Origin: Actinacidiphila yanglinensis
Lineage (GTDB): Bacteria; Actinomycetota; Actinomycetes; Streptomycetales; Streptomycetaceae
NCBI RefSeq assembly: GCF_900107965.1
Contig: NZ_FNVU01000020.1
Location: 62,001-126,000, forward strand
Length of the DNA stretch: 64,000 bases
Reading direction: 5' to 3'
Every line of letters starts with the position of its first letter. The first letter of the stretch is position 1. The notes beneath the pieces were generated by a model. The model saw only the letters and a list, made by a program, of their open reading frames with translations, had not been told where the DNA came from and did no database searches. A program made the translations under genes and the position numbers. This document shows positions 1 to 8,100 of this stretch, piece by piece.

Positions 1-436
1 CCTGGCTGACCAGGGTGTCCTCCAACTGCGCCGCGGCCACCAGGGCGGGCGTGTCGGAGTCGGAGAGGTTGTCGGTGAGCCGCGAGGAGCGGGCGAAGAC
101 CCAGCCGCCGGCCAGCGCGAGCGCGAGCAGCACCACGAGCGCGGCGCAGGTGCCGACGATCAGCCAGCGGCGCGTCGTCCAGCCGCCCGGCACGGGTCGC
201 GCCGCGCGTGCCCGCACGCCCGACGGGCCGCCCTCCGCCGCCGATCCGCCCTGCGGCGGCGACTCCGGCCCCGCGGTCGGCCCCTCGATGGGGCCCTCGT
301 CCGGGCCTGCGATCGGGACTGCGTCCGGCGGCGCCTGTGGCGGCACCTCCGGCCGGGTCTCCCCCTCCGGCGGCGGCCCCTCGGGGTCCACCGACCGGTC
401 CTGCCCGTCGTCGGGTATCGGCACAACGCCGGCCAC
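1..436 (-). CDS. Sensor histidine kinase, N-terminal part (runs off left edge)
   Basis: The visible 145 residues are a Pro/Gly/Glu-rich cytoplasmic leader of about 90 residues, one hydrophobic helix (LIVGTCAALVVLLALALAGG) and the start of an extracytoplasmic segment ending in TPALVAAAQLEDTLVSQ. That spacing of TPA and LE..LV.Q is typical of CHASE3 sensor domains, which in Streptomyces precede HAMP and histidine-kinase modules. I chose the GTG at 436 because GAGGAG (442-447) sits 5 nt upstream. The gene is divergent from the receiver-only response regulator at 858, a common kinase/Rcp1-type regulator arrangement. The kinase core lies outside the window, so the kinase call is inferred from the sensor and the neighbour. 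Confidence 0.6.
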   Translation of the reverse strand, partial: MAGVVPIPDDGQDRSVDPEGPPPEGETRPEVPPQAPPDAVPIAGPDEGPIEGPTAGPESPPQGGSAAEGGPSGVRARAARPVPGGWTTRRWLIVGTCAALVVLLALALAGGWVFARSSRLTDNLSDSDTPALVAAAQLEDTLVSQ

Positions 437-857
437 GGTTGCTCCTCGAACACGTCGGCCGCCGCGTGCGGCGGCGGGCCAGCGGGAAAAATTAGCACCA
501 CGAACAGTCGCAGCCGGGCAACAGTACACCGGTTGGCCAACATGGGTTGTCGGTTCTCGGGCAGGCCCGTATAGGCTGCACGGGTGCCCGGCGAGCGAAC
601 CTCCCTGCCACCCGAACGCGACCGGCCCGCCGAGCCGGCCCACGCACGGGGGAGGACTGTGCCCCCGACCCGCCGACGAAGGGCCCGCGCCGACCCGGCG
701 TGACGCACCGGGCAGCGCGACACCGGATCCCCGTCCGTCCGGCCGGCCCGCCCCGTCCGCCGCCGACCCGGCCCCGTGAATTCCCGCCGACCGGACCGCT
801 CCCCCCGCTTCCTCCCGCTTCCCCCCGCTGTTCTCTCCGATCCATAGGAGCGCATCC
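437..857. other. Divergent intergenic region, kinase / response regulator
   Basis: 421 bases without a convincing gene. It holds the kinase ribosome-binding site (442-447), an A/T-rich patch near 486-493, and a sigma-70-like promoter for the response regulator (listed separately). The GC-rich open frames across it have no domain signature. Confidence 0.5.
547..575 (+). promoter_or_regulatory. Putative promoter of the response regulator
   Basis: TTGTCG (547-552), 17-bp spacer, TATAGG (570-575). This gives a start near 582 and a leader of about 275 nt before the GTG at 858. Proposed from hexamer match and spacing only. Confidence 0.35.
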
Positions 858-1301
858 GTGAACGCCCTTGTGCCCAGCCGCTCCTACCACGTCCTGCTCG
901 TCGAGGACGACGCGGCCGACGCGCTGCTGATCGAGGAGGGCCTCAACGAGAACAGCGTGGTCCGCTCCATCTCCCGTGCCACGGACGGCATCACCGCCCT
1001 GGAATACCTGCGCTCGCCCGACAACCCGCGTCCCGATTTGATCGTCCTGGACCTCAACATGCCCCGGATGAACGGCCGCGAGCTGCTCGGGGTGCTCAAG
1101 GAGGACGCGGATCTCTGCCTGATCCCGGTGGTCGTGCTGACCACGTCCGCGACCCCGGACGACATCACCGCCGCGTACAGCCGCCACGCCAACGCGTACG
1201 TCACCAAGCCGGTGAACCTGGACGACTTCCTCCAGGCGGTGCGCCGGATCGACGAGTTCTTCCTGGAGACCGCGACGGTGCCGCGTCCCGAGGAGGAGTA
1301 G
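858..1301 (+). CDS. Response regulator, Rcp1-type (receiver domain only)
   Basis: 147-residue single-domain CheY-like receiver. The acidic pair is E16-D17, the phospho-acceptor is D65 (DLIVLDLNMP), the conserved Thr/Ser is in VVLTTSA and the Lys is K117 (YVTKP). There is no output domain, so it probably acts by protein-protein contact or phosphotransfer with the divergent CHASE3-type kinase. The GTG start has AGGAG at 846-850. The next gene begins 4 nt after the stop, so the two may be co-transcribed. Rcp1-type regulators usually have a long helix4-beta5 region and a hydrophobic DFLQAVRRIDEFF C-terminus, both present here. Confidence 0.88.
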   Translation: MNALVPSRSYHVLLVEDDAADALLIEEGLNENSVVRSISRATDGITALEYLRSPDNPRPDLIVLDLNMPRMNGRELLGVLKEDADLCLIPVVVLTTSATPDDITAAYSRHANAYVTKPVNLDDFLQAVRRIDEFFLETATVPRPEEE

Positions 1302-1305
1302 CCGC

Positions 1306-2445
1306 TTGCGTGGACGGCCCGAACCCGAACCCCGTACGCCCCGGCGGGCCGGACCCGACTGGTGGGGCGTCGCGCTGGAGGCGGCCGATCCGCGGGCGCT
1401 CGCCCGTTTCTACGCCGAACTGCTGGGGTGGGACGTCGTCCGGTCGGACCCGGACGGTGCGGCCCTCGCGCCTCCTGAAGGCGTGGCCTCCCTCGCCTTC
1501 CAGCGGTCGGAGGGCTACCGGCCGCCGGTCCGGCCCGCCGAGGAGAACGCCCAGCGCATCACCATGCACCTCGACTTCGAGGTCGTGGACCTGCCGGCAG
1601 CCGTGGCCCACGCGCGCGAACTGGGAGCGGTGGAAGCCGGCCACCAGCCGCAGGACGACGTCCGGGTGATGCTCGATCCCGCCGGCCATCCCTTCTGCCT
1701 CTACGCCGACACGGATGCCGACACGGGCGCGGAGGCCGGCGCCGGCACGCGGTCCTCACCTTGCCGGGTGAGCGATGCGGAGAGTACTGCGGCGGGCGTT
1801 CTGCACGCCGCCTACGACGCGTTCGCGGCCGTGGTGGCCGAGGTCGGCGAGCGGGAGTCGTGGCTGCCGACGGGCTGCACCGGCTGGGCGGTTCGCGACC
1901 TGGTCTTCCACTGCCTGGCCGACGCCCAGCGCGGCCTGGTCGCGCTGCACACCCCCGCGTCCGGGCCCGCGGACCGCGACGCCGTGACGTACTGGCGGGG
2001 ATGGCAGCCGAACACGGTCGGCGCCGCGAACGGCCGCAGGTGGGTGCGGGTCGGCGCGAGCATGTTCCTCGACTTCGGCCAACTGAGGGAGCTGTACCTG
2101 GAGACGGCCGCCGCCGCCGTGCACGCCGCCCGGGCGACCGACCCCGGGTGGCTCGTCGGCACCCAGGGCCACGTCCTGACCGCCGCCGATCTGGCCACGA
2201 CCCTCGCCGTCGAGGCGACCGTCCACCATCTCGACCTCATCGCCGAACTGCCCGCCGCCCCGGGCCCCTCGGCCGCGGGGCTGGCGGCCACGCGCGCCGT
2301 CCTGGACGGCCTCCTCGGCAGCCCCGTCCCCGGTGGCTGGAGCGACGCGCACTACGCCCGCGTGGCGACCGGCCGCACCCCGCTCACCGCCGCGGAGCGG
2401 GCCGAACTCGGCGCGGCCGCCGACCGCTTCCCGCTCTTCGGCTGA
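1306..2445 (+). CDS. Glyoxalase/VOC domain fused to a mycothiol-dependent maleylpyruvate isomerase-like domain
   Basis: 379 residues in two modules. Residues about 18-135 are a VOC (glyoxalase/bleomycin-resistance) half-fold (DWWGVALEAADPRALARFYA ... DPAGHPFCLY). Residues about 155-375 are a DinB-like, mycothiol-dependent maleylpyruvate-isomerase-type domain (TGWAVRDLVFHCLADAQRGL, AVEATVHHLDLIAELP). These two families normally occur as separate proteins. No stop separates them, but an internal GTG at 1768 could start the second domain alone. The TTG at 1306 overlaps the ribosome-binding region of the preceding gene (GAGGAGGA, 1290-1297). A detoxification or ring-isomerisation role is inferred; the substrate is unknown. 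Confidence 0.72.
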   Translation: MRGRPEPEPRTPRRAGPDWWGVALEAADPRALARFYAELLGWDVVRSDPDGAALAPPEGVASLAFQRSEGYRPPVRPAEENAQRITMHLDFEVVDLPAAVAHARELGAVEAGHQPQDDVRVMLDPAGHPFCLYADTDADTGAEAGAGTRSSPCRVSDAESTAAGVLHAAYDAFAAVVAEVGERESWLPTGCTGWAVRDLVFHCLADAQRGLVALHTPASGPADRDAVTYWRGWQPNTVGAANGRRWVRVGASMFLDFGQLRELYLETAAAAVHAARATDPGWLVGTQGHVLTAADLATTLAVEATVHHLDLIAELPAAPGPSAAGLAATRAVLDGLLGSPVPGGWSDAHYARVATGRTPLTAAERAELGAAADRFPLFG

Positions 2446-2494
2446 CCGCGGCCGCCGGACGCGGGGAGGGCGCGTCGCGGGCCGGGCGCCGGGC

Positions 2495-3199
2495 TCAGCG
2501 GGCGCGGTCGGCCGCTTCGCGCAGCGCGTCGTAGGTCACGCCGAGATTGGTCAGGACGTCGCTGGCGAGGCCGTCGCCGATGGTGAGCAGGCCCAGGGCG
2601 AGGTGGGCGGTGTCCACCAGCGCGCTGTCGGAGCGCAGTGCCTCGCGCAGGGAGTGCTGCAGCGAGCCGAGCGCGAGCCGGGTGGCGGGCGCCTCGTCGG
2701 GCAGCGGCTCGCCCGAGGGGACGCCGATCCGCCCGTCGACGGCCGCGCGGACGGTGGCCGGTGGCGCCCCACACGCCGCGAGCGCGCGGGCGCCGATCGC
2801 GTCGTCCTCCCCGACCAGGCCGAGCAGGAGGTGCTCGGTGCCGAGATAGGTCTTCCGCCGCCGGTGCGCCTCGTCCCGGGCCCGCTTCACCGCCTCCCGC
2901 AGCTCGGGCGAGGTGCGGTCCCAGAAGCCCGGCTGGTCGGGCTCCTTGAGCGCGGCGGTCACGTTGAACCGCTTCTGGGTCGCCTGGCGGCTGACGCCGA
3001 GCCGGGTGCCGATGTCCGACCACGGCACGCCGTCCCGGCGGGCCAGGTCGACGTAGTGCCCCACCAGGTTCTCGCCCAACTCGCTGACACGCGCGGCCAG
3101 TTCGATGGCACGGGTGAGCCGGTCGAGGGGCGGCTCGTCCTCGGCCCCGGCGTCGACCCGCGCGATCAGGGTGTCAAGGGTCAGTGTCTCTTCGCTCAT
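2495..3199 (-). CDS. Clp N-terminal-domain protein with HTH, probable autoregulator
   Basis: 234 residues. The first 90 contain an HTH-like segment (WSDIGTRLGVSRQATQKRF). The rest holds two Clp-N repeats (TYLGTEHLLLGLVGEDDAIG and SALVDTAHLALGLLTIGDGL), the substrate/adaptor-binding fold of ClpA/ClpC, without any AAA+ ATPase module. It may couple unfolded-protein or Clp status to transcription; that is inference. The ATG at 3199 is immediately preceded by two 15-bp palindromes (3203-3217 and 3231-3245), which suggests autoregulation. It lies downstream of the flavoprotein gene on the same strand, about 80 nt away. Confidence 0.78.
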   Translation of the reverse strand: MSEETLTLDTLIARVDAGAEDEPPLDRLTRAIELAARVSELGENLVGHYVDLARRDGVPWSDIGTRLGVSRQATQKRFNVTAALKEPDQPGFWDRTSPELREAVKRARDEAHRRRKTYLGTEHLLLGLVGEDDAIGARALAACGAPPATVRAAVDGRIGVPSGEPLPDEAPATRLALGSLQHSLREALRSDSALVDTAHLALGLLTIGDGLASDVLTNLGVTYDALREAADRAR

Positions 3200-3202
3200 G
3201 GT

Positions 3203-3217
3203 GCAACCATAGGTTGC
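3203..3217. promoter_or_regulatory. Operator-like palindrome 1 upstream of the Clp-N/HTH gene
   Basis: GCAACCATAGGTTGC: 6-bp arms, 3-bp centre, ending 4 nt before the ATG at 3199. It shares GCAACCAT with a second copy centred 28 bp away. Confidence 0.7.
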
Positions 3218-3230
3218 GTTGCGTCGAGAG

Positions 3231-3245
3231 GCAACCATCAGTTGC
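3231..3245. promoter_or_regulatory. Operator-like palindrome 2 upstream of the Clp-N/HTH gene
   Basis: GCAACCATCAGTTGC. With flanking bases it forms GGCAAC-N5-GTTGCC (3230-3246), 6-bp arms. A spacing of 28 bp (close to three helical turns) from the first copy suits cooperative binding of a dimeric HTH protein. Confidence 0.7.
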
Positions 3246-3279
3246 CCTTGCCGGTGAATGGCCGTCGCCTGCGCGCGGA

Positions 3280-4257
3280 TCAGGCCGTGGCCTGCCCCGC
3301 GAGCGCGCGCCGGGCCCGGACCGCCTCGCGGGTCTCCTCGGCGATGAGGTCCGCGTTGATGCCCGCGCCCGCCTTGACCCCCGCCGCCGCCGCGCCGATC
3401 ACCTGGGCCATGGGGTCGTTCACGTTGCCCGCCACCCACACCCCGGGCACCGCGGTCGCGCCCGCCGGGTCCGCGTCGATCCGGGTCCCGACCACGTGCC
3501 CGGCCATCTCCTGCTCGACCGTGGCCAGCCCCAGGCCGGCGAGGAAGCCCGCCCGCGCGGCCAGGAACGGCGCCGCGACCAGCGCACGGCACGCCACCGT
3601 GGGACCGGCCGCGAGCCGCACCCCGGTCAGCCGCCCGTCCGACGTCTCCAGGCCGGCCACCTCGCCGTCGACCACCGCGATCCCGCGCGCCGCCAGCTGC
3701 TCGTACTCCTCCTCCGACGGCTCCGGGCCGCGGTGCAGGAAGAGCGTCACGTCGGCGCTCCACTGCCGCCACAGCAGCGCCTGGTGCGCCGCGAACGGGC
3801 CGGTGGACAGCACCCCGATCGCCCGGTCCCGCAGCTCCCAGCCGTGGCAGTACGGGCAGTGCGGCACGTCGCCGCCCCACAGCCCGGCCAGCCCCGGCAC
3901 GTCCGGCAGCTCGTCCACCAGACCGGTGGTCACCAGCAGCCGCGCAGCGCGCAGCCGCCGCCCGCCGGCCAGTTCGACGGTGAAGCCGCCGTCCTCGGCG
4001 GGCGCCGCCGCGGCCACCACGCCGTCGGTGAACTCCCCGCCGTAGCCGCGCACTTCCTCCCGCCCGGCGGACAGCAGCTCGCCCGGCGCGAGGCCCTCGC
4101 GGCCCAGGTACACGTGGACCCCCTCGGCCGGCGCGTTCCGCGGCTCGCCCGAGTCGACCACCAGGACCGAGCGCCGCGCCCGGGTCAGCGCCAGCGCCCC
4201 GCCGAGCCCGGCCGGCCCGCCGCCGATCACCACCACGTCCCACATCGTGCCGTCCAT
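3280..4257 (-). CDS. NAD(P)/FAD-dependent oxidoreductase, thioredoxin-reductase-like
   Basis: 325 residues. N-terminal Rossmann FAD motif VVVIGGGPAGLGGALAL, redox-active CxxC in HCPYCHGWE, a second nucleotide-binding region starting IGVLSTGPFAAHQALL and a C-terminal GVWVAGNVND segment that closes the FAD site. This is the short thioredoxin-reductase-like class often annotated as a generic pyridine-nucleotide-disulphide oxidoreductase; the electron acceptor is not known. The ATG at 4257 has GGAGGTG just upstream (4263-4269). It is divergent from the HTH-cupin regulator at 4366 with 108 bp between them, so that regulator is its likely controller. Confidence 0.85.
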   Translation of the reverse strand: MDGTMWDVVVIGGGPAGLGGALALTRARRSVLVVDSGEPRNAPAEGVHVYLGREGLAPGELLSAGREEVRGYGGEFTDGVVAAAAPAEDGGFTVELAGGRRLRAARLLVTTGLVDELPDVPGLAGLWGGDVPHCPYCHGWELRDRAIGVLSTGPFAAHQALLWRQWSADVTLFLHRGPEPSEEEYEQLAARGIAVVDGEVAGLETSDGRLTGVRLAAGPTVACRALVAAPFLAARAGFLAGLGLATVEQEMAGHVVGTRIDADPAGATAVPGVWVAGNVNDPMAQVIGAAAAGVKAGAGINADLIAEETREAVRARRALAGQATA

Positions 4258-4341
4258 CGTCACACCTCCATGCCGTCGGCCGCGGATGTCGCCGACCTGC
4301 CGTTCATGCTGCGAGCGCGTGGCGCGGCTTGACAAAGATTG

Positions 4342-4356
4342 TTGCCGTAACGGCAA
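4342..4356. promoter_or_regulatory. Palindromic operator in the divergent flavoprotein / HTH-cupin promoter
   Basis: TTGCCGTAACGGCAA: 7-bp arms around one base. It lies between a TTGACA -35 element (4329-4334) and the ATG at 4366. No Shine-Dalgarno precedes that ATG, so the regulator mRNA is probably leaderless and the palindrome covers its promoter. Confidence 0.65.
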
Positions 4357-4365
4357 ATACGAGAC

Positions 4366-4968
4366 ATGGCCGAACTGTACGAAGTCCTCGCCGGTGTGGG
4401 CCCGCGGCTGCGGACGCTGCGCCGCGCCCGCGCCGTCACCCTGGCCCAGGTCGCCGAGGAGACCGGCATCTCGCTGAGCACCCTGTCCCGGCTGGAGTCG
4501 GGCCGCCGCAAACCCACGCTCGAACTGCTGCTGCCGCTGGCGAAGGCGTACGGCGTCCCGCTCGACGAGCTCGTCGGCGCCCCGGCCACCGGCGACCCGC
4601 GCATCCACCCGCGGCCCTTCACCCGCCACGGTCACACCTTCGTCCCGCTCACCCGCTACCTCGGCGGGCTGCACGCCTACAAGCAGATCATGGCGGTCCC
4701 GCCGCCCGGCACCGCCGACCAGCGTCCCGAGCAGCGCACCCACGAGGGCTACGAGTGGCTCTACGTGCTGTCCGGACGGCTGCGGCTCGCCCTCGGCGAC
4801 CGCGACGTGGTGCTGGTCGCGGGCGAGGCGGCCGAGTTCGACACCCGTATCCCGCACGGCTTCACCAACGCCGGGGACCACCCCGTGGAGTTCCTCGCCC
4901 TGTTCGGGTCGCAGGGCGAGCGCGTCCACCTCAAGGCGCGTGCCGTCCCCGGCCCCGAAGGGATGTGA
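4366..4968 (+). CDS. XRE-family HTH regulator with cupin sensor domain
   Basis: 200 residues: XRE helix-turn-helix at about 14-65 (VTLAQVAEETGISLSTLSRLESGRRKPTLE, split here only for reading) and a cupin_2 barrel at about 105-190 (HEGYEWLYVLSGRLRLALGD, AEFDTRIPHGFTNAG). This class typically represses a neighbouring metabolic gene and senses a small ligand through the cupin. The likely target is the divergent flavoprotein, through the palindrome at 4342-4356. The ATG is placed by the start of the conserved HTH region; there is no ribosome-binding site, consistent with a leaderless transcript. Confidence 0.86.
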   Translation: MAELYEVLAGVGPRLRTLRRARAVTLAQVAEETGISLSTLSRLESGRRKPTLELLLPLAKAYGVPLDELVGAPATGDPRIHPRPFTRHGHTFVPLTRYLGGLHAYKQIMAVPPPGTADQRPEQRTHEGYEWLYVLSGRLRLALGDRDVVLVAGEAAEFDTRIPHGFTNAGDHPVEFLALFGSQGERVHLKARAVPGPEGM

Positions 4969-5017
4969 CCGGCCGGCCTTACGGGGACGGCACCCGACGA
5001 CGGCGCCGGACGGCGGA

Positions 5018-5055
5018 GCCCCGCGGGGCCGGCCCAAGGACCGGCCCCGCGGGGC
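5018..5055. terminator. Hairpin 1 between convergent genes
   Basis: GCCCCGCGGGGCCGG (5018-5032) pairs perfectly with 5041-5055 across an 8-nt loop. It lies between the convergent ends of the HTH-cupin gene (4968) and the GH3 gene (5118), so it can serve both strands. Confidence 0.65.
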
Positions 5056-5066
5056 GGAGTGGCGCC

Positions 5067-5100
5067 GCGCCGGCGAGCGGACGGGACCGCTCGCCGGCGC
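5067..5100. terminator. Hairpin 2 between convergent genes
   Basis: GCGCCGGCGAGCGG (5067-5080) pairs perfectly with 5087-5100 across a 6-nt loop. It follows hairpin 1 by 11 nt, making a tandem bidirectional terminator with no U-tract, usual in Streptomyces. Confidence 0.65.
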
Positions 5101-5117
5101 CGCTCGATCCCAGCCGG

Positions 5118-8100
5118 TCACCCCCAGCCCGTCAGACCCGCCCCGTACGGATAGAGCGGGTTGCCGTAGGTCGTCGGCACGGTCTGGCCCGCGTCGATCC
5201 TCGCCCGGATGTCCGCGCGCTCGGCGTCGGTGGCGCCGAGGTCGTACGGCAGGTCCCACGCTTCGTCGGCGTCGGCCTGGGTGTCGCCGCCGCCCGGCTT
5301 GAGCACCTGGTCCAGGCTCCTGGGCAGCTGCCAGGGCAGGTGCCCGCGCGGCGTGTAGTCCCCGAACAGCAGGCTCGCCGTGGCCGGACCGACCTCCTCG
5401 CCGCCGCGGTAGGTCACCACGATCGCGTCGGCCAGGTCGTTCCAGTCGCTGATCACGATCGGCCGCGGCAGCGTCAGCACGACCACCACCGGGATGCCCT
5501 GGCTCTTGAAGTTCCTGATCAGGGCGAGCTGGTCGGCCGGCAGGTACGGCTGCGTGTCCGGCCACGCGGTGGCGTGGGTGTACGACGGTTCGCCGACGTT
5601 CACGATCGCGAGCTTCGGGTTCGGACCGGTGTCCTGGTACACGTTGACACCGGCCGTCGCGGCTCTCTGCTTGATCGCGTCCAGCATGTCCAGCGAACCG
5701 TAGTCCGGGTGGAAGTAGCTGGACCAGATGCAGCACGACGCGCCGTCCGTCGCCCGGTCGCCCGCCACCACGATGTTGTCACCGGAGGTGAGCTTCACCG
5801 GCAGCACGCCGTCGTTCTTCAGCAGCGTGTCCGACTCCCGCGACGCCTGGTTCGCCAGCGCCACGTAGCTCGGCTGGTGGAACCTGAACGGTCCGTTGAC
5901 CGGGTCGCCGTAGGGGTGGTCGAACACTCCCAGCTCGAACTTCAGCTTCAGGATGCGGCCGACCGCGTCGTCGATCCGCGCCTGCGGCACCTGCTGCTCG
6001 AAGCTCGCCATGGTGAAACCGGTCGCGCCCGGATCGGCGCCGCCCATCACGTCCGAGCCCGCGTTCGCCGCGTTGATCCACGCCGACGACGGCAGCCAGT
6101 CCGTCGTGATCAGGCCGGTGTAGCCCATGGTCTGCCGCAGGTAGGTGAGGATCTTCGCACTGTCGCCCGCGCCGGGGCCGCCCGGGTCGAGGTACGAACT
6201 GCCCGCGTAGCCCGGCATGATGTTCACCGCGCCCGCGTCCATCGCGGCCTTGAACGGGATCATGTGGTACTTGATCGTCACCGCGTCGTAGACGATCCCC
6301 GCCTCACCGCCGGCGCCCTCGCCCGGCCAGTGCTTCACCGTCGCCAGCACTGAACCCGGGTTCAGCTCCGGGCCGCCCTGCAACCCGGACACCAGCGCCT
6401 TGAGTTGGGCCGCGGCCACGTCGGCGTTCTCGCCGCCGCCCTCCTGGATGCGCGGGTACAGCACCTTGGTGCCGACCTCCGCGAGCGGCGACAGCGTGCC
6501 GCGCGCCCCCACCTCCAGCTCCTCCTTCCGCTGCATGTTCCCCAGCTGGTAGTCCAGCGCGTAGTCCTTGCCCGCGGCCAGCGTGCTCTGCAGCGGATAC
6601 GTCGTCTGGTAGCCCGCGGTGGTGTCGCCGGCCGACACCGGCGGGATGCCCAGCCGTGTCGCCGCCGTCGACAGCAGCACGTTGTTCAGGTCGGCGGGCT
6701 GCGCCGGCCCGAAGTGCCAGCCGGACATCGGGTACTGCTGCACGTTGTAGAACATCTGGTACGCCTTCTCCTCCGGCGTCATCCGCCCGAGGAGATCGCT
6801 CACCCGCGTGTCGACCGGCAGCCGCCAGTCCTCGTACGGCTCGATCGTGCCGTCCTTGTTGAGGTCGCGGGCGCCGTTGACCACGTTGACGCCGTCCGCC
6901 ACCTGCTCGATGTCCGGCAGGTAGACGCTGAACTGGCGGATCCCCGAGACGGTGCGCGCGCCCGACCCGCTGACCGCGACGACGTACCACTTGTACGTCC
7001 AGCGGTCGGTGATGTCCCAACTCGGCGTGTACGACGTGCCGGTGGGCTCGGCGACCTTGGTGTACAGGTCGAGCAGGCTGCCCGACGCGGTGAAATCGTA
7101 GTCGGTGCGGCTGATGTTGATCCACACCTCGTAATGCGCCGTCCCCGACACCGCCACCCAGGACAGTTGCGGGCGGCGGGTGTTGGTGACCATGGCCTTG
7201 TCGGCCGGCGCGGACAGCGCGAACTGGCCTGTGCTGGCCGGGGGCTTGGTCGGGCCGGAGAGCATCGGCGGGGTGGACGTCGAGCGGTCGACCGTGCCGT
7301 AGACCTGGAACTCCCAGAGGGAGTAGCCGTATCCGGTGGCCCGGGCGGTGCCGACCAGCCGTACGTAGCGCCCGGTCCCGGTGATCGGCAGCCGTTCGAC
7401 GCCGCCCTTGCCGGTGGTGGTCGTGTAGAGCGTGGTCCACGCGGTGCCGTTGTCCGACACGTCGATGCGGTAGCCGGTGCCGTATGCCGACTCCCAGTTC
7501 AGCACCAGGCCGCTGATGGTGCCGGTGCCGCCGAGGTCGACCTGGAGCCACTGGTCGTCGGTGTACAGGCTGGACCAGCGGGTGGTGGTCCGGCCGTCCA
7601 GTGCGGCGGCCGGCGCGTTGCCGCCCTCGTACGAGGAGGCCGTGACCTGCTGGTACGCCGAGATGACGGTGCCGGAGAAGTCCCCGCCGCCCGGCCCGGT
7701 GCTGCCGCCGGTCGAGCCACCGTCGGTGCCGCCGCCACTGGTCGAGCCCGTCGTGTACACCTGGAACTCCCAGAGGGAGTAGCCGTATCCGGTGCCCCGG
7801 GCGGTGCCGTACATCCGGACGTAGCGGCCCGAGCCGCTGACCGTGAGCGTCTGGTTGCCACCGGTCCCGGTGCTGGTGGAGTAGATGTCGGTCCAGGTCT
7901 GGGCATTGTCGGAGACCTGGATCCGGAACGCCTTGCCGTACGCCGACTCCCAGTTGAGCGCGACCTTGCACACCGCGGCCGTCGCGCCCAGGTCGACCTG
8001 GAGCCACTGCGGGTCCGAAGCCGCGCTGGACCAGCGGGTGGTGGCGTCGCCGTCGACCGCGGCGGAGGCGGGGGTACCGCCGTTCTCGGTGGAGGACGCG

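Noticed and set aside
2333..4045. 570-codon plus-strand frame over the Clp-N and flavoprotein genes
   Set aside because: Antisense shadow; minus-strand proteins have complete family motifs.
3280..5736. Single 818-codon minus frame joining flavoprotein to upstream sequence
   Set aside because: Upstream part is antisense to the HTH-cupin regulator; the flavoprotein begins at 4257 with GGAGGTG.
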